A stretch of 64,000 nucleotides of DNA. Source: Bin87 sp965116565 (GTDB lineage: Bacteria > Chloroflexota > Dehalococcoidia > Lucifugimonadales > UBA3495). The position numbers were made by a program, and so were the translations under genes. Shown here in pieces: positions 15,883-26,225 of the stretch. The stretch lies in contig OZ220699.1 of NCBI GenBank assembly GCA_965116565.1, forward strand, positions 186,001 through 250,000. Direction: 5' to 3'. The notes below the pieces were generated by a model. That model worked only from the letters and a program-made list of their open reading frames with translations. It was not told the DNA's origin and searched no databases. Position 1 is the stretch's first letter, and every line of letters begins with the position of its first letter.

Positions 15883-16374
15883 TTGACCGCTCGGGTAACC
15901 ATCCACACCGACGGCGCCTGCCTGGGTAACCCCGGGCCGGGGGGTTACGGCGTCATCCTGGATCACGAAGGCCGCCGGAAGGAGTTATCCGGCGGCTATT
16001 CGCTGACCACCAACAACCGCATGGAATTGCTGGCGGCCATCGTGGGTCTGGAGGCGCTGACCCGTCCCTGCGACGTTGAGCTGTTTTCCGATTCGCGCTA
16101 CCTGGTAGACGCGGTAGAAAAGGGTTGGGCCGCACGATGGCGCAAGAATGGCTGGATGCGGAACAAGCGCGAGGCCGCGGTGAACCCCGATCTGTGGGAG
16201 AGATTGCTCAACCTGCTGGCACAACACAATGTGGAGTTTCGCTGGGTGCGCGGACACAGCGGCGACCCGGGCAACGAACGGTGCGACGCGCTGGCAACCG
16301 CGGCGGCTCGGGAGGACGACCTACCCGCCGATCCTGGCTACCCACCGGTTGATCGCCGCCGGATGCCGGTATAA
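15883..16374 (+). CDS. rnhA: Ribonuclease HI
   Basis: 163 residues; degrades the RNA strand of RNA-DNA hybrids in replication and R-loop removal. 'IHTDGACLGNPGPGGYG' carries the first catalytic Asp, 'NNRMELLAAIVGLEAL' the Glu, 'LFSDSRYLVDAVEKGWAAR' the second Asp, and 'VRGHSGDPGNERCDALA' the His and final Asp, so the DEDD tetrad is complete. The frame begins at a TTG codon six bases after the previous stop; no better start exists before the conserved strand. It probably shares a transcript with the upstream gene. Last ~15 residues are an unconserved tail. Confidence 0.95.
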   Translation: MTARVTIHTDGACLGNPGPGGYGVILDHEGRRKELSGGYSLTTNNRMELLAAIVGLEALTRPCDVELFSDSRYLVDAVEKGWAARWRKNGWMRNKREAAVNPDLWERLLNLLAQHNVEFRWVRGHSGDPGNERCDALATAAAREDDLPADPGYPPVDRRRMPV

Positions 16375-16482
16375 CCGGATCGACACAGGCATGAAAGGAG
16401 CGGCCGGTCCCGAGGGGGAGTCGCTGAAGGAGCGGCTCGCTGCCGGTCGCTGGCCTACGATTGTAACCACCGGGGCGTTCAG

Positions 16483-16512
16483 TTGCAACCGGTAGTTGAG
16501 ATTCGCTACAAT
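16483..16512 (+). promoter_or_regulatory. Promoter of the EF-G-like gene
   Basis: TTGCAA, 18-base spacer, TACAAT (five of six), about 40 bases upstream of the ATG. Confidence 0.55.
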
Positions 16513-16552
16513 CGGGCAATCACAACCCAACGAACCGGAAGAGGTAATCACC

Positions 16553-18580
16553 ATGGCTGTATCTGCCAGTACCATCAGAAACGTCGCCCTGCTTTCTCAT
16601 AGCGGCGCCGGGAAGACTTCGCTTGCCGAAACCATCCTGTTCAACGCCAAGGTGATTAACCGGATCGGCCGCGTGGAAGACGGCACCACCGTCTCCGACT
16701 ACGAGCCGGAGGAAAACCGCCGCGCCGCCAGCGTTCAGACCAGTCTGCTCCGGTTCACCGACGGCGACGACAAGGTCAACCTCCTGGACACGCCCGGATA
16801 CGACGAGTTTCTCGGCGAGGCGATCGGCGCCCTGCGGGTGGTCGAGTCAGCCATGATCCTGATAGCCGCTCCGACCGGAGTGGACGTTGGAACGGAGAGG
16901 GCCTGGGACCTGGCGCGGGCGCAGAACCTGCCGGTAGCGATCGTGCTCAACAAGATGGACCGGGAGAACGCCAACTTTGAGCGCAACGTGCAGGAAATCC
17001 AGAGCATCTTCGGCAACCAGTGCGTGCCGTTCCAGTTGCCGATCGGGGAGGCGCAGGACTTCACCGGCCTGGTCAGCGTGATCGACCCGCCGGCCGACAT
17101 ACCGGCCGACGTGGTTGGAGACTTCGATGCGGCCCGCGAACGGCTCATCGAAGCGGTTGCCGAATCCGATGACGAACTGGCTGACAAGTACCTCGAGGGC
17201 GAGGAGATCACTGCCGCCGAGGTGACGGCGGGCGCGCGGGACGCCATCCGCAACGGAGACCTGACACCCATACTAGTTTCGGCGGCAACTCAGAACATAG
17301 GCGTTGAAGAACTGGTCCAGGTGATGCGCGATTTCCTGCCATCGCCGGCCGACCTGCCCGCCACCTCCGGTGACGACGACGTTGGCGCCGATGCCTCGGG
17401 CCCCCTGGCGGCGTTGGTGTTCAAGACCACGTCCGACCCATTCGTGGGCAAACTTTCGATGTTCCGCGTATTCCGCGGCACGGCCAATTCCAACGGCGAG
17501 GTTTACAACAACAACAAGGGTGAATCCGAACGGCTCGGGCAACTGTATCTGCCGCAAGGCAAAAACCAGGACAACGTTGCCGAGGTGGTGGCGGGCGACA
17601 TCGGCGCCATTGGCAAGCTCAACGCCACGCTGACCGGCGACACGTTGTGCGCAAACGATGCCCGCGTAACTCTTCCCGGCGTCGAGTTTCCTCGGGGCTA
17701 CTACTCGCTGGCCGTGGTGCCTGCGACCCAGGCAGATCTGGACAAGATGTCCACTTCGCTGGCCCGAATCGTGGAGGACGACCCCAGTCTCCAGTTCACG
17801 CGCAACCCGGAGACCAGCGAGAGTCTGCTCACCGGACTGGGCGAGGTCCAGATCGAGGTGGCGTTGGACCGGATCTCACGCAAGTTCGGCGCGAATCTCA
17901 ACGTAAAGCTGCCGGTCGTCCCCTACCGGGAGACCATCACCCAGGTCACCAACTCCGAGTACCGCCACAAGAAGCAGACGGGCGGCAGCGGACAGTACGG
18001 GCACGTGCTGCTGCGTATTGAGCCCATGACCCGGGACGAAGGATTCCAGTTCGGCAACGAAGTCGTTGGCGGGCGCGTGCCACGGGAGTTGATCCCGGCC
18101 GTCGAGAAGGGAGTGGTGAATACCCTGAAGGAAGGGGTTTTGGCCGGATTCCCGGTTGTGGACCTGAAGGCAGTGATCTACGACGGCAGCACCCACCCGG
18201 TGGACGGCAAGCCCATCGCGTTCGAGATCGCGGGCAGCCAGGCGCTCCGGCAGGGTATGCAGAAGGCGTCGCCCGTCCTGCTGGAACCCATACTGAGGTT
18301 GTACGTCACCGTACCGGAGAACTATACGGGCGACATCATCAGCGACATGAACAGCAAGCGCGGCCGCATCCTGGGGATGAATCCCGAGAACCGGTACACG
18401 GTCATTGAGGCGGAGGTGCCGCAGGCGGAGGTGCAGCGGTACTCCCAGGACCTGCGTTCCATGACGGGTGGACGCGGTTCCTACCGCTACGAGTTCGACC
18501 ACTACGAGCAGGTGCCGCAAAACATCGAGCAGCGGGTGATCGACACCGCCAAGCAGGCGAAATCCGAAACGACGGCGTAG
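16553..18580 (+). CDS. Elongation factor G-like GTPase (EF-G-2 type)
   Basis: 675 residues from the ATG preceded by AAGAGGT. Five EF-G domains are present. G1 is 'LSHSGAGKTS' (residues 14-23), G3 'LLDTPGYDEF' (78-86) and G4 'NKMD' (133-136); later the domain IV/V elements 'HKKQTGGSGQYGHVLLRIEP' and 'DMNSKRGRILGM' appear. In canonical EF-G, G3 reads DTPGH and the His positions catalytic water; here position 83 is Tyr, as in the EF-G-2 family typified by the Thermus thermophilus paralog. It is therefore likely an auxiliary translation GTPase rather than the main fusA. It has its own promoter and stands alone. Confidence 0.92.
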   Translation: MAVSASTIRNVALLSHSGAGKTSLAETILFNAKVINRIGRVEDGTTVSDYEPEENRRAASVQTSLLRFTDGDDKVNLLDTPGYDEFLGEAIGALRVVESAMILIAAPTGVDVGTERAWDLARAQNLPVAIVLNKMDRENANFERNVQEIQSIFGNQCVPFQLPIGEAQDFTGLVSVIDPPADIPADVVGDFDAARERLIEAVAESDDELADKYLEGEEITAAEVTAGARDAIRNGDLTPILVSAATQNIGVEELVQVMRDFLPSPADLPATSGDDDVGADASGPLAALVFKTTSDPFVGKLSMFRVFRGTANSNGEVYNNNKGESERLGQLYLPQGKNQDNVAEVVAGDIGAIGKLNATLTGDTLCANDARVTLPGVEFPRGYYSLAVVPATQADLDKMSTSLARIVEDDPSLQFTRNPETSESLLTGLGEVQIEVALDRISRKFGANLNVKLPVVPYRETITQVTNSEYRHKKQTGGSGQYGHVLLRIEPMTRDEGFQFGNEVVGGRVPRELIPAVEKGVVNTLKEGVLAGFPVVDLKAVIYDGSTHPVDGKPIAFEIAGSQALRQGMQKASPVLLEPILRLYVTVPENYTGDIISDMNSKRGRILGMNPENRYTVIEAEVPQAEVQRYSQDLRSMTGGRGSYRYEFDHYEQVPQNIEQRVIDTAKQAKSETTA

Positions 18581-18596
18581 GCATCACCCTGCCCGA

Positions 18597-18618
18597 CATT
18601 CCCGCGAAAGCGGGAATG
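18597..18618. repeat. Hairpin repeat with GAAA loop
   Basis: CATTCCCGC, GAAA and GCGGGAATG form a perfect 9-bp stem with a GNRA tetraloop just after the EF-G-like stop codon. A shortened relative, TCCCGC-TTCC-GCGGGA, lies at 54895-54910. Could serve as a terminator or RNA stabiliser. Confidence 0.65.
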
Positions 18619-18647
18619 CAGCGGGGGCGCTGAAGCGTCGCCAACCT

Positions 18648-18672
18648 GTCATTGCGAGGAGCGGAGCGACGG
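18648..18672. repeat. Dispersed-type repeat beginning TGTCATTGCGAGGAGCGGAG
   Basis: The string matches a very common bacterial spacer repeat (CATTGCGAGGAGCGAAGCGAC type). Only this copy is seen in the window. Confidence 0.4.
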
Positions 18673-18744
18673 CGTCCTCGGTAGCGTGGTTGCCACGCTG
18701 CGCTCGCAGCGACAGTTTGCGGAGAGCGGGCGGGCGTGAGACCA

Positions 18745-18771
18745 GGGGCGGGCTGAAGCCCGCCCCGTTTT
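18745..18771. terminator. Palindrome plus T-run between convergent genes
   Basis: GGGGCGGGCT, GA and AGCCCGCCCC form a 10-bp stem followed by GTTTT. It lies between the plus-strand EF-G-like gene and the minus-strand Uma2 gene and belongs to the GGGGCGGG palindrome family. Confidence 0.6.
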
Positions 18772-18798
18772 CATCAGGCGATGGACGGGGAACGCGGG

Positions 18799-19377
18799 CT
18801 ACAGCGGCGATGCGAATATGTCGGACACCGCGATCCGGAGGCCGGGTATCACGTCTATGTCCACAATGTCGGCGATGTGGTACAGAACTTCCTCCGTGTA
18901 CATGCCAACATTGCCGTCGATGATTGGTTCGGTCAAAGCGCGGACCGATTCTGCGTCGGCATCAACTATCAGATACATGGGGACGCCGTGGCGCGCGTAG
19001 AGTTCACGCTTGGTCTCCAAGTCGTGCCTCGTGTTAGACGGAGACAGGATTTCCACCAGCAGGTCGGGCGGGCCTTCGCAGGCCCGTTCTGTGATGATGT
19101 GTCGCCGCGCCGCGCTGACAATCAGCAGGTCCGGCTCGACCGTCGATTCGTCCGGGAACATTACGGCAAAAGGAGCGGCGTACACCAAGCCCGACCGATC
19201 CGGCCGGATCTGGCTGCTGAACAGGAAAAACAGGTTGCCGGAAGCAGTTTGGCGCTTGACGCTGGGCGCTGCGGCCGTGTGATGCAAAACTCCGTCAATC
19301 AACTCCCACCGCTCGCCCTCGGGGGTGGCGAAGTAGTCGGCGTAGGTGTATTTGCCCTTCGGCCTCGTCGATACCAT
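18799..19377 (-). CDS. Uma2 family endonuclease (DUF820)
   Basis: 192 residues. The PD-(D/E)XK-like core is visible: 'GERWELIDGVLHH' near the N-terminus, 'FPDESTVEPDLLIVSAARR' with the metal-binding Asp, and 'PPDLLVEILSPSNTRHDLET' followed by 'KRELYARHGVPMYLIVDA', giving the E-x-LSPS-K arrangement of Uma2. Of the Uma2 genes here this one keeps the full D...E...K set. It is downstream of, and on the same strand as, the acyl-CoA mutase (44 bases). Uma2 proteins are abundant in Chloroflexota and Cyanobacteria; their biological role is unsettled. Confidence 0.85.
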   Translation of the reverse strand: MVSTRPKGKYTYADYFATPEGERWELIDGVLHHTAAAPSVKRQTASGNLFFLFSSQIRPDRSGLVYAAPFAVMFPDESTVEPDLLIVSAARRHIITERACEGPPDLLVEILSPSNTRHDLETKRELYARHGVPMYLIVDADAESVRALTEPIIDGNVGMYTEEVLYHIADIVDIDVIPGLRIAVSDIFASPL

Positions 19378-19421
19378 GGCGGCCTCCGAAAATGTCGCGA
19401 TTCACCGCTCGGCGTGGCTGA

Positions 19422-21104
<1,683 letters not shown>

Positions 21105-21127
21105 GGGAAACTCCTGTTGGATATACG

Positions 21128-21676
21128 TCAGTAGGTGAAGATGTCGGCGACGGGGCAACTGAAACCCGGCAGCACCGGTTCGCAGGTGAGGGTGTCGCCG
21201 ACTCCGAAACGCTGGACTGTGCCGTCGTCGTGATGAGCTACTATTTCCTGAGGCTGTGGATAGACGGCCAGCACCAGGCGCACACCTGCTTCAAGCCACA
21301 GCCGTATTTTGCGGTCGAACTGCGGTTGACGATCATTGGGGGAGAAAACCTCCACAACCAGGTCGGGAATCACCTGGGCGTAGCCCCTGGACTGTGGCCG
21401 GTCTGCCATTCGCTCGTAAGAGATATAGGCATAGTCGGGCGCCAGGACGGTATCCGGAGCCAGTTGGAACCCGGTCTCTGCTATGCGGTCGCGCCCGAGT
21501 CGGTGTAGTCGGATGAACGATCCGATTTGCCAGGTGGATTCTGAGCTGACAAATCCATGGTCATCGCTGCCCGGCGGCATTTCGATAAGTTCCCCTTGAA
21601 TCAGTTCGCGCCGCATACCGTTGTCGGGCATTTCCAGCAAGTCGTCGGCAGTGATCAGTTTTTTGGCGGTGGTCAT
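21128..21676 (-). CDS. Uma2 family endonuclease, tandem copy A
   Basis: 182 residues, start MTTAKKLITADDLLEMPDNG. Core: 'APDTVLAPDYAYIS' with the metal Asp and 'VIPDLVVEVFSPNDRQPQFD' with the catalytic Glu, then 'RKIRLWLEAGVRLVLAV'. Its C-terminus, 'GDTLTCEPVLPGFSCPVADI' followed by FTY, is almost identical to copies B and C, while its middle is divergent. The gene is 23 bases upstream of the mutase start and reads into it. First of three head-to-tail Uma2 genes (21128, 21704, 22288). Confidence 0.85.
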   Translation of the reverse strand: MTTAKKLITADDLLEMPDNGMRRELIQGELIEMPPGSDDHGFVSSESTWQIGSFIRLHRLGRDRIAETGFQLAPDTVLAPDYAYISYERMADRPQSRGYAQVIPDLVVEVFSPNDRQPQFDRKIRLWLEAGVRLVLAVYPQPQEIVAHHDDGTVQRFGVGDTLTCEPVLPGFSCPVADIFTY

Positions 21677-21703
21677 GACCGTAACTCCCGCTCTATCCGA
21701 TGG

Positions 21704-22264
21704 TCAGCAGGTGAAGATGTCGGCGACGGGACAACTGAAACCGGGCAGCACCGGTTCACAGGTGAGCGTATCGTCAATGCCGAAACGCTGGACTGTGCCG
21801 TCGTCGTGGTGGGACACGATTTCCCGGTTGGCGATATGGGCCACCAAGACCAGACGCACCCCTGCATTCAGCCACATGTCCACCCTGGCATCGACAGCCG
21901 CCCGGGACCGATACCCTGGCGAAATAACTTCCACCACAAGGTCGGGAACCAGGCCGAAAACGTATCCGCTGGGCGGCATGGATTCGGGTATTCGATGGCG
22001 GGCAATCAACGAGACATCAGGAGCGCGAACAGTATCGGGATCCTGTTCTAAATATATTCCTATTTCAAACGTAGTTACCAGGTCGAGCTCGGCCTGCCTG
22101 ACGAACGCATCAAAAAAACGATAAAAGTTCCCGGCAACCAGGCCGTGCATAAGCCCTGGAGGAGGCATTTCGATCAGTTCTCCTCGGACCAATTCCTGAC
22201 GCATGCCGTTGTCGGGCAGCGCCAGCAGGTCTTCGGCGGTGAGCAGTTTCTTGACGGTGGTCAT
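21704..22264 (-). CDS. Uma2 family endonuclease, tandem copy B
   Basis: 186 residues. 'DPDTVRAPDVSLIARHRI' holds the metal Asp and 'LVPDLVVEVISPGYRSRAAV' the Glu. Compared with copy C, residues 1-37 and ~101-186 are nearly identical in protein and DNA, whereas residues ~38-100 are strongly divergent. That mosaic suggests gene conversion of the ends or diversifying selection on the central segment. It lies 27 bases from copy A and 23 from copy C. Confidence 0.85.
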   Translation of the reverse strand: MTTVKKLLTAEDLLALPDNGMRQELVRGELIEMPPPGLMHGLVAGNFYRFFDAFVRQAELDLVTTFEIGIYLEQDPDTVRAPDVSLIARHRIPESMPPSGYVFGLVPDLVVEVISPGYRSRAAVDARVDMWLNAGVRLVLVAHIANREIVSHHDDGTVQRFGIDDTLTCEPVLPGFSCPVADIFTC

Positions 22265-22287
22265 GGCCCGACCTCCGATTCCAGGCG

Positions 22288-22848
22288 TCAGTAGGTGAAG
22301 ATGTCGGTGACGAGGCAGGAGAAGCCCGGTAGCACCGGTTCACAGGTGAGCGTATCGTCAATGCCGAAACGCTGGACTGTGCCGTCGTCGTGGTGGGACA
22401 CGATTTCCCGGTTGGCGATATGGGCCACCAAGACCAGACGCACCCCGGCATTCAGCCACATGTCCACCCTGGCTTCGACAGCCGCCCGGGACCGATACCC
22501 TGGCGAAATAACTTCCACCACAAGGTCGGGAACCAGGCCGAATATGTACCCACTTTCAGGTACCGGTGTCTGGATGCGGTCGCGGGCAAACAGGGCGAAA
22601 TCGGCGGCGCGTACGGTGTCAGGGTCTCTTTCAAAGAACGCCGGGGCTTCTGGACCATAGAAGAAATGCAGCCCATGCTCCTCAACAAACTGTGGAAAAA
22701 GGAAACTGAAGCGTCCGGTTACCACGTGATGCAAAAAACCCGGCGGCGGCATTTCGACTAGTTCTCCTCGGACCAATTCCTGACGCATGCCGTTGTCGGG
22801 CAGCGCCAGCAGGTCTTCGGCGGTGAGCAGTTTCTTGACGGTGGTCAT
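22288..22848 (-). CDS. Uma2 family endonuclease, tandem copy C
   Basis: 186 residues starting MTTVKKLLTAEDLLALPDNG exactly as copy B. Core 'DPDTVRAADFALFARDRI' and 'LVPDLVVEVISPGYRSRAAV'. The central region 'HHVVTGRFSFLFPQFVEEHG' differs from both other copies. It is the 5'-most gene of the array; tyrS lies 89 bases upstream on the same strand, reading towards it, so the array may be transcribed by read-through from tyrS. Confidence 0.85.
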   Translation of the reverse strand: MTTVKKLLTAEDLLALPDNGMRQELVRGELVEMPPPGFLHHVVTGRFSFLFPQFVEEHGLHFFYGPEAPAFFERDPDTVRAADFALFARDRIQTPVPESGYIFGLVPDLVVEVISPGYRSRAAVEARVDMWLNAGVRLVLVAHIANREIVSHHDDGTVQRFGIDDTLTCEPVLPGFSCLVTDIFTY

Positions 22849-22937
22849 GGTGTGCCGCCTCCCGGTGCCGGGGATCCAACACCATAGTGATGCAGACGGG
22901 GGTTTTGGTCAACAGCGCCTGAATGGAAGCGCTGAGG

Positions 22938-24158
22938 TTATTCGACCATGCGGACGTAACGCCGGCGGCCGGCGCGGATTACGTCGCCGGCTCCCAGCGT
23001 TGGACTGGAGTCGGCGGCAACCGGTTCGCGCTCTCCGTTGTCGCGGATGATTTCGACCGCTCCCTGGGCGATGAGCCGTCGGCTCTCGCTGTTACTGGAC
23101 GCCAGACCGGCCTGGACGAGCAGGCGGTTCATGGGGAGGTCGCCGAGGTCGGCAAGGCTCGTCTCCGGCATATCGTCGGGGAGGTCGCGGCGCTGGACGA
23201 CCTGCTCGAAGTTCGACTCGGCGGCGATGGCGGCGTCATCGTCGTGGAACACCGCCGTGATGTACCGAGCCAGGCCCTTTTTGAAGTCCATGGGGTTTGC
23301 CGTTTCGGATTCCATGGCGCTCTGCATCTCTGCGATGTCGGGGTCGGGCACGTCGGTGAGGTATTCGTAGTATGAGGCGATCAGGCTGTCGGGCAGGGAC
23401 ATGAGCTTGCCGTACATATCCTGGGGCGGCTCTTCCAGCGCGACGTAGTTGCCCAGGCTCTTGCTCATCTTCTGCACGCCGTCGGTGCCGACCAGGATGG
23501 GCATCATGAAGCACTGCTGCGGGGTCTGGCCCATCATGCCCTGCAGTTCGCGGCCCACCAGCAGGTTAAACATCTGGTCGGTGCCGCCAAATTCGACGTC
23601 GGACTCGATGACCACGGAGTCGTAAGCCTGCATCAGGGGATAGAGCATCTCGGTGATGGCGATGGGCTGGTTCTGGGAGTAGCGATTGGCGAAGTCTTCG
23701 CGGTGCAGGAACTGGTTGATGGTGAAGCGGCTGGTGAGCTCAATGACGTTGGCCAGGGTGAATTCGCCGAACCACTGGCTCTGCCATTCAACCTGGGTGC
23801 GGTCGCGGTCCACGACCTTGAAGAACTGGCGCATGTAGGATTCGGCGTTTTCCAGCACCTCGGCATGGGTGAGCATGGTGCGGGTGGCCGAGCGGCCGGA
23901 CGGGTCGCCGATCTGGGCGGTCCAATCGCCGACGATGAGGATGACCTGGTGGCCCAGATCCTGGAGTTGGCGCAACTTGCGGAGGCCGACCACATGGCCG
24001 AGGTGGATATCGGGACGGCTGGGGTCGAAGCCCATCTTCAGGCGCAGGGGCTGTCCCCGTTGCAGCATCGCCGTGAACTCATCCTCGGAGATGATACGGC
24101 TGACGCCCCGCCGGATGATGGGTGACAGGTTATCGGGAATCTCTACTCGACTGGTCAA
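22938..24158 (-). CDS. tyrS: Tyrosyl-tRNA synthetase
   Basis: 406 residues from a TTG start that has GAGGTG six bases upstream; an ATG 72 bases further up adds a non-conserved stretch. Class I synthetase charging tRNA-Tyr. 'PDIHLGHVVGLRKLRQLQDL' is the HIGH motif, 'VQKMSKSLGNYVAL' the KMSKS loop, and 'EFGGTDQMFNLLVGRELQ' the tyrosine/ATP pocket of the TyrZ-type bacterial enzyme. An S4 RNA-binding domain closes the protein ('MNRLLVQAGLASSNSESRRL'). No T-box leader is apparent upstream. Confidence 0.95.
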   Translation of the reverse strand: MTSRVEIPDNLSPIIRRGVSRIISEDEFTAMLQRGQPLRLKMGFDPSRPDIHLGHVVGLRKLRQLQDLGHQVILIVGDWTAQIGDPSGRSATRTMLTHAEVLENAESYMRQFFKVVDRDRTQVEWQSQWFGEFTLANVIELTSRFTINQFLHREDFANRYSQNQPIAITEMLYPLMQAYDSVVIESDVEFGGTDQMFNLLVGRELQGMMGQTPQQCFMMPILVGTDGVQKMSKSLGNYVALEEPPQDMYGKLMSLPDSLIASYYEYLTDVPDPDIAEMQSAMESETANPMDFKKGLARYITAVFHDDDAAIAAESNFEQVVQRRDLPDDMPETSLADLGDLPMNRLLVQAGLASSNSESRRLIAQGAVEIIRDNGEREPVAADSSPTLGAGDVIRAGRRRYVRMVE

Positions 24159-24437
24159 TGCGCACCTCGCGATCAGCGATTTGTCATTTTGAGTGGGCCT
24201 GAGTACGGATGGCAGTCCGGTGGGGGCCATCGCTCACGGCTCAACGCCAAAGTGTAACGAGATTGCCACGCCGGTGCATTGTATGCAACCACGACGGGAC
24301 GACCTCGCCTCCCTCGACCATCGACGGGCAGTTGTTCAGAGTTCCGGGCTGCGCGGGATTATCCCAGGTTGGCCGACGACCCGGCGGGAAACGGGCCCGG
24401 CCGGCAGGTGAACGACGCGGTTTTGATTGGCCCCGCG
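24159..24437. other. Spacer between tyrS and the broken Uma2 gene
   Basis: No gene, repeat or promoter that I can support is visible in these 279 bases. Confidence 0.5.
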
Positions 24438-24842
24438 CTATCGATCTTCGCGCAGCCGGTGGATTTCGGCTTCAAGCTCCTGAATCCTGGCTTCGGCATT
24501 TTCGGCGCGGGCGGTTTGGCTTTGCAAGGTCGGGATGTGTTCGTCGGTGGCTGGGTCATGCCAACCCAGGTAGCCGTTCGCGGCTCTCAGGTTCAGGTTG
24601 AGCGCCGCGCTGTACCCTTGGAACACGCCGGGGCCGATTTCGGTCACCTCGATGGGCTCGTATCCGCCGCCCTCCAGCCGGTCGCCGGCCAGGACGATAT
24701 TGGCGGCTGCACCGTATTGGTGCAGGTTGTCATAGCTGGTCGTGTCGTCGGGATGGCGCTCCGGGATGTCCGGGAGTCGGAATGGTTGGGCCGGAGCCGG
24801 GTCGGATGCAGCCGGCGGGCTGGTGGGTCGTGTGGTGGTCAT
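24438..24842 (-). pseudogene. Uma2 gene with internal deletion of the nuclease core
   Basis: 134 residues. The N-terminus 'FRLPDIPERHPDDTTSYDNL' is the start of a recognisable Uma2 subfamily, and the C-terminus 'LAGDRLEGGGYEPIEVTEIG' ... 'YSAALNLNLRAANGYLGWHD' plus the coiled-coil tail 'ARAENAEARIQELEAEIHRL' is the end of the same subfamily. The ~120-residue segment between them, which holds the Asp/Glu catalytic residues, is missing and the frame is preserved across the junction near 'AAANIVLAGD'. It therefore cannot be an active nuclease, although a stable accessory protein is possible. Comparison with the family is from memory of its typical sequence. Confidence 0.6.
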
Positions 24843-25020
24843 GCTGAACTTCGACGGGCTGTGCTGGCGCGGTCGGGCGGCAATACGGCGGCGGCGCGAG
24901 TGGTTTGATCATACCACTGCGGCGGATGGCCCGGCAGTTGGACCTGGGGGCGCGCAGGGCCTTTCGACTATCCAGACATTCGGCGGTGACTCCAGCAGGA
25001 ATGTGCTCTTACGCGTCATC

Positions 25021-25074
25021 CGATCGTGGTTCACCGTCCGATCGTGGTTCGCCATCCGATCGTGGTTCGACAAG
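25021..25074. repeat. Three tandem copies of an 18 bp unit
   Basis: CGATCGTGGTTCACCGTC, CGATCGTGGTTCGCCATC and CGATCGTGGTTCGACAAG occur head to tail in the 396-base spacer 24843-25238. Apart from this and the next repeat that spacer holds nothing I can identify. Confidence 0.85.
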
Positions 25075-25204
25075 TTCACCATGAGCGGACTACGTCGGCG
25101 TATGCGAACAATCGAATGCCCCGGGGCGGCGGTGCGCCGGGGCATTCCGGCGTTCCTCAGGTGAGAGTCAGAGCGGTTTGGACGCCACAAACGCGAACGA
25201 CAAA

Positions 25205-25240
25205 ATCTGTGACCGGCCGGTTATCTGTGACCGGCCGGTT
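25205..25240. repeat. Two tandem copies of an 18 bp unit abutting the ribF stop codon
   Basis: ATCTGTGACCGGCCGGTT is repeated exactly; the second copy runs into the ribF stop (TAA on the minus strand at 25239-25241). CCGGCCGG is itself palindromic, so each unit could form a small hairpin. Confidence 0.85.
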
Positions 25241-26225
25241 ACGTGTTGTCCAGCCGGTCGTGTTCTTCGAGTATCCTGCGAGCGTTATCGACGTCGCGGT
25301 TCATCTGGGTGATGAGGGCGTCGATGCCATCGAAGGTCTCCTGACCGCGAAGGCGCGACACGAACTCCAGACGAAGGTTCTCGTCGTAGATGTCGTCCGA
25401 GAAGTCCAGCAGGTGGGCTTCGATGAGGCGCTGGCTCAGGCCAAACGTGGGGCGAACGCCGATACTGGTTGCGGCGAGGTGCCGCACGCCATTGACGGTG
25501 GCGTAGGTGGCATACACGCCATCCGCGGGGATAACGAAATTCTGCGTGGGGATGATGTTGGCCGTGGGGAACCCCAACTGCCGCCCCATCTTGGCGCCGT
25601 GAACCACCACGCCGTCGGTGGCATAGGGACGGCCCAGGAGGTACTCGGCTCCGTCCACGTTGCCGTCGGCAAGGGAGTTCCGAACGCGGCGGCTGCGCAC
25701 GGCCTCGCCTTCAAGCTCCAGCGGGGGCACGGTTTCAACCCAGAAACCCAATGAGGCGCCGCGGCGGTGCAGGTATTCCAGGTTGCCGCTGCGGTTACGT
25801 CCCAGGGCGAAGTCGGGGCCCGTGACGATCCCCTTCATCTTGAGGCAATCGACGAGCAGCGCGGTGAACTCGTTGGCGTCGAGGTTGGCGAGCTCGTTGG
25901 TGAATTCCAGGCAAATGACGCGGCCCGCGCCGGCCTGGTAGAGCAACTGGACCTTTTCCTCGGGGGTGATGATCTTGTTGACGGTGCGGTCCGGGTTAAC
26001 AACCTCAGCGGGGTGGTTGCTGAAGGTAATGACGGTGGGGATCAGCGAGGAGCCGGCAAGCTCGGACATTCGGTCAAGCAGATGCCGATGGCCGCGGTGG
26101 ACCCCGTCGAAAACGCCGATGGTGATGACGGTGCCAGCGCCGGACTGCGGGGCAGCGTCGGCGAGGGCCTGGCGAAAGCCCCCTGCGCCAAGAGTCCGGG
26201 GATCAGGGTTTTCCGGATTGGGCAT
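25239..26225 (-). CDS. ribF: Bifunctional riboflavin kinase / FAD synthetase
   Basis: 328 residues, typical RibF length. The N-terminal FAD synthetase domain shows 'TVITIGVFDGVHRGHRHLLD' (nucleotidyltransferase GxFDGxHxGH) and 'VTGPDFALGRNRSGNLEYL'. The C-terminal riboflavin kinase domain shows 'GRPYATDGVVVHGAKMGRQL' then 'GFPTANI' and 'GVYATYATVNGVRHLAATSI' then GVRPTFG. It converts riboflavin to FMN then FAD, which the many flavoenzymes of this region need. Nothing lies upstream within 1.4 kb, so it has its own promoter, not located. Confidence 0.96.
   Translation of the reverse strand: MPNPENPDPRTLGAGGFRQALADAAPQSGAGTVITIGVFDGVHRGHRHLLDRMSELAGSSLIPTVITFSNHPAEVVNPDRTVNKIITPEEKVQLLYQAGAGRVICLEFTNELANLDANEFTALLVDCLKMKGIVTGPDFALGRNRSGNLEYLHRRGASLGFWVETVPPLELEGEAVRSRRVRNSLADGNVDGAEYLLGRPYATDGVVVHGAKMGRQLGFPTANIIPTQNFVIPADGVYATYATVNGVRHLAATSIGVRPTFGLSQRLIEAHLLDFSDDIYDENLRLEFVSRLRGQETFDGIDALITQMNRDVDNARRILEEHDRLDNT

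Noticed and set aside
25021..25074. CRISPR array
   Set aside because: Three contiguous 18 bp units without spacers.
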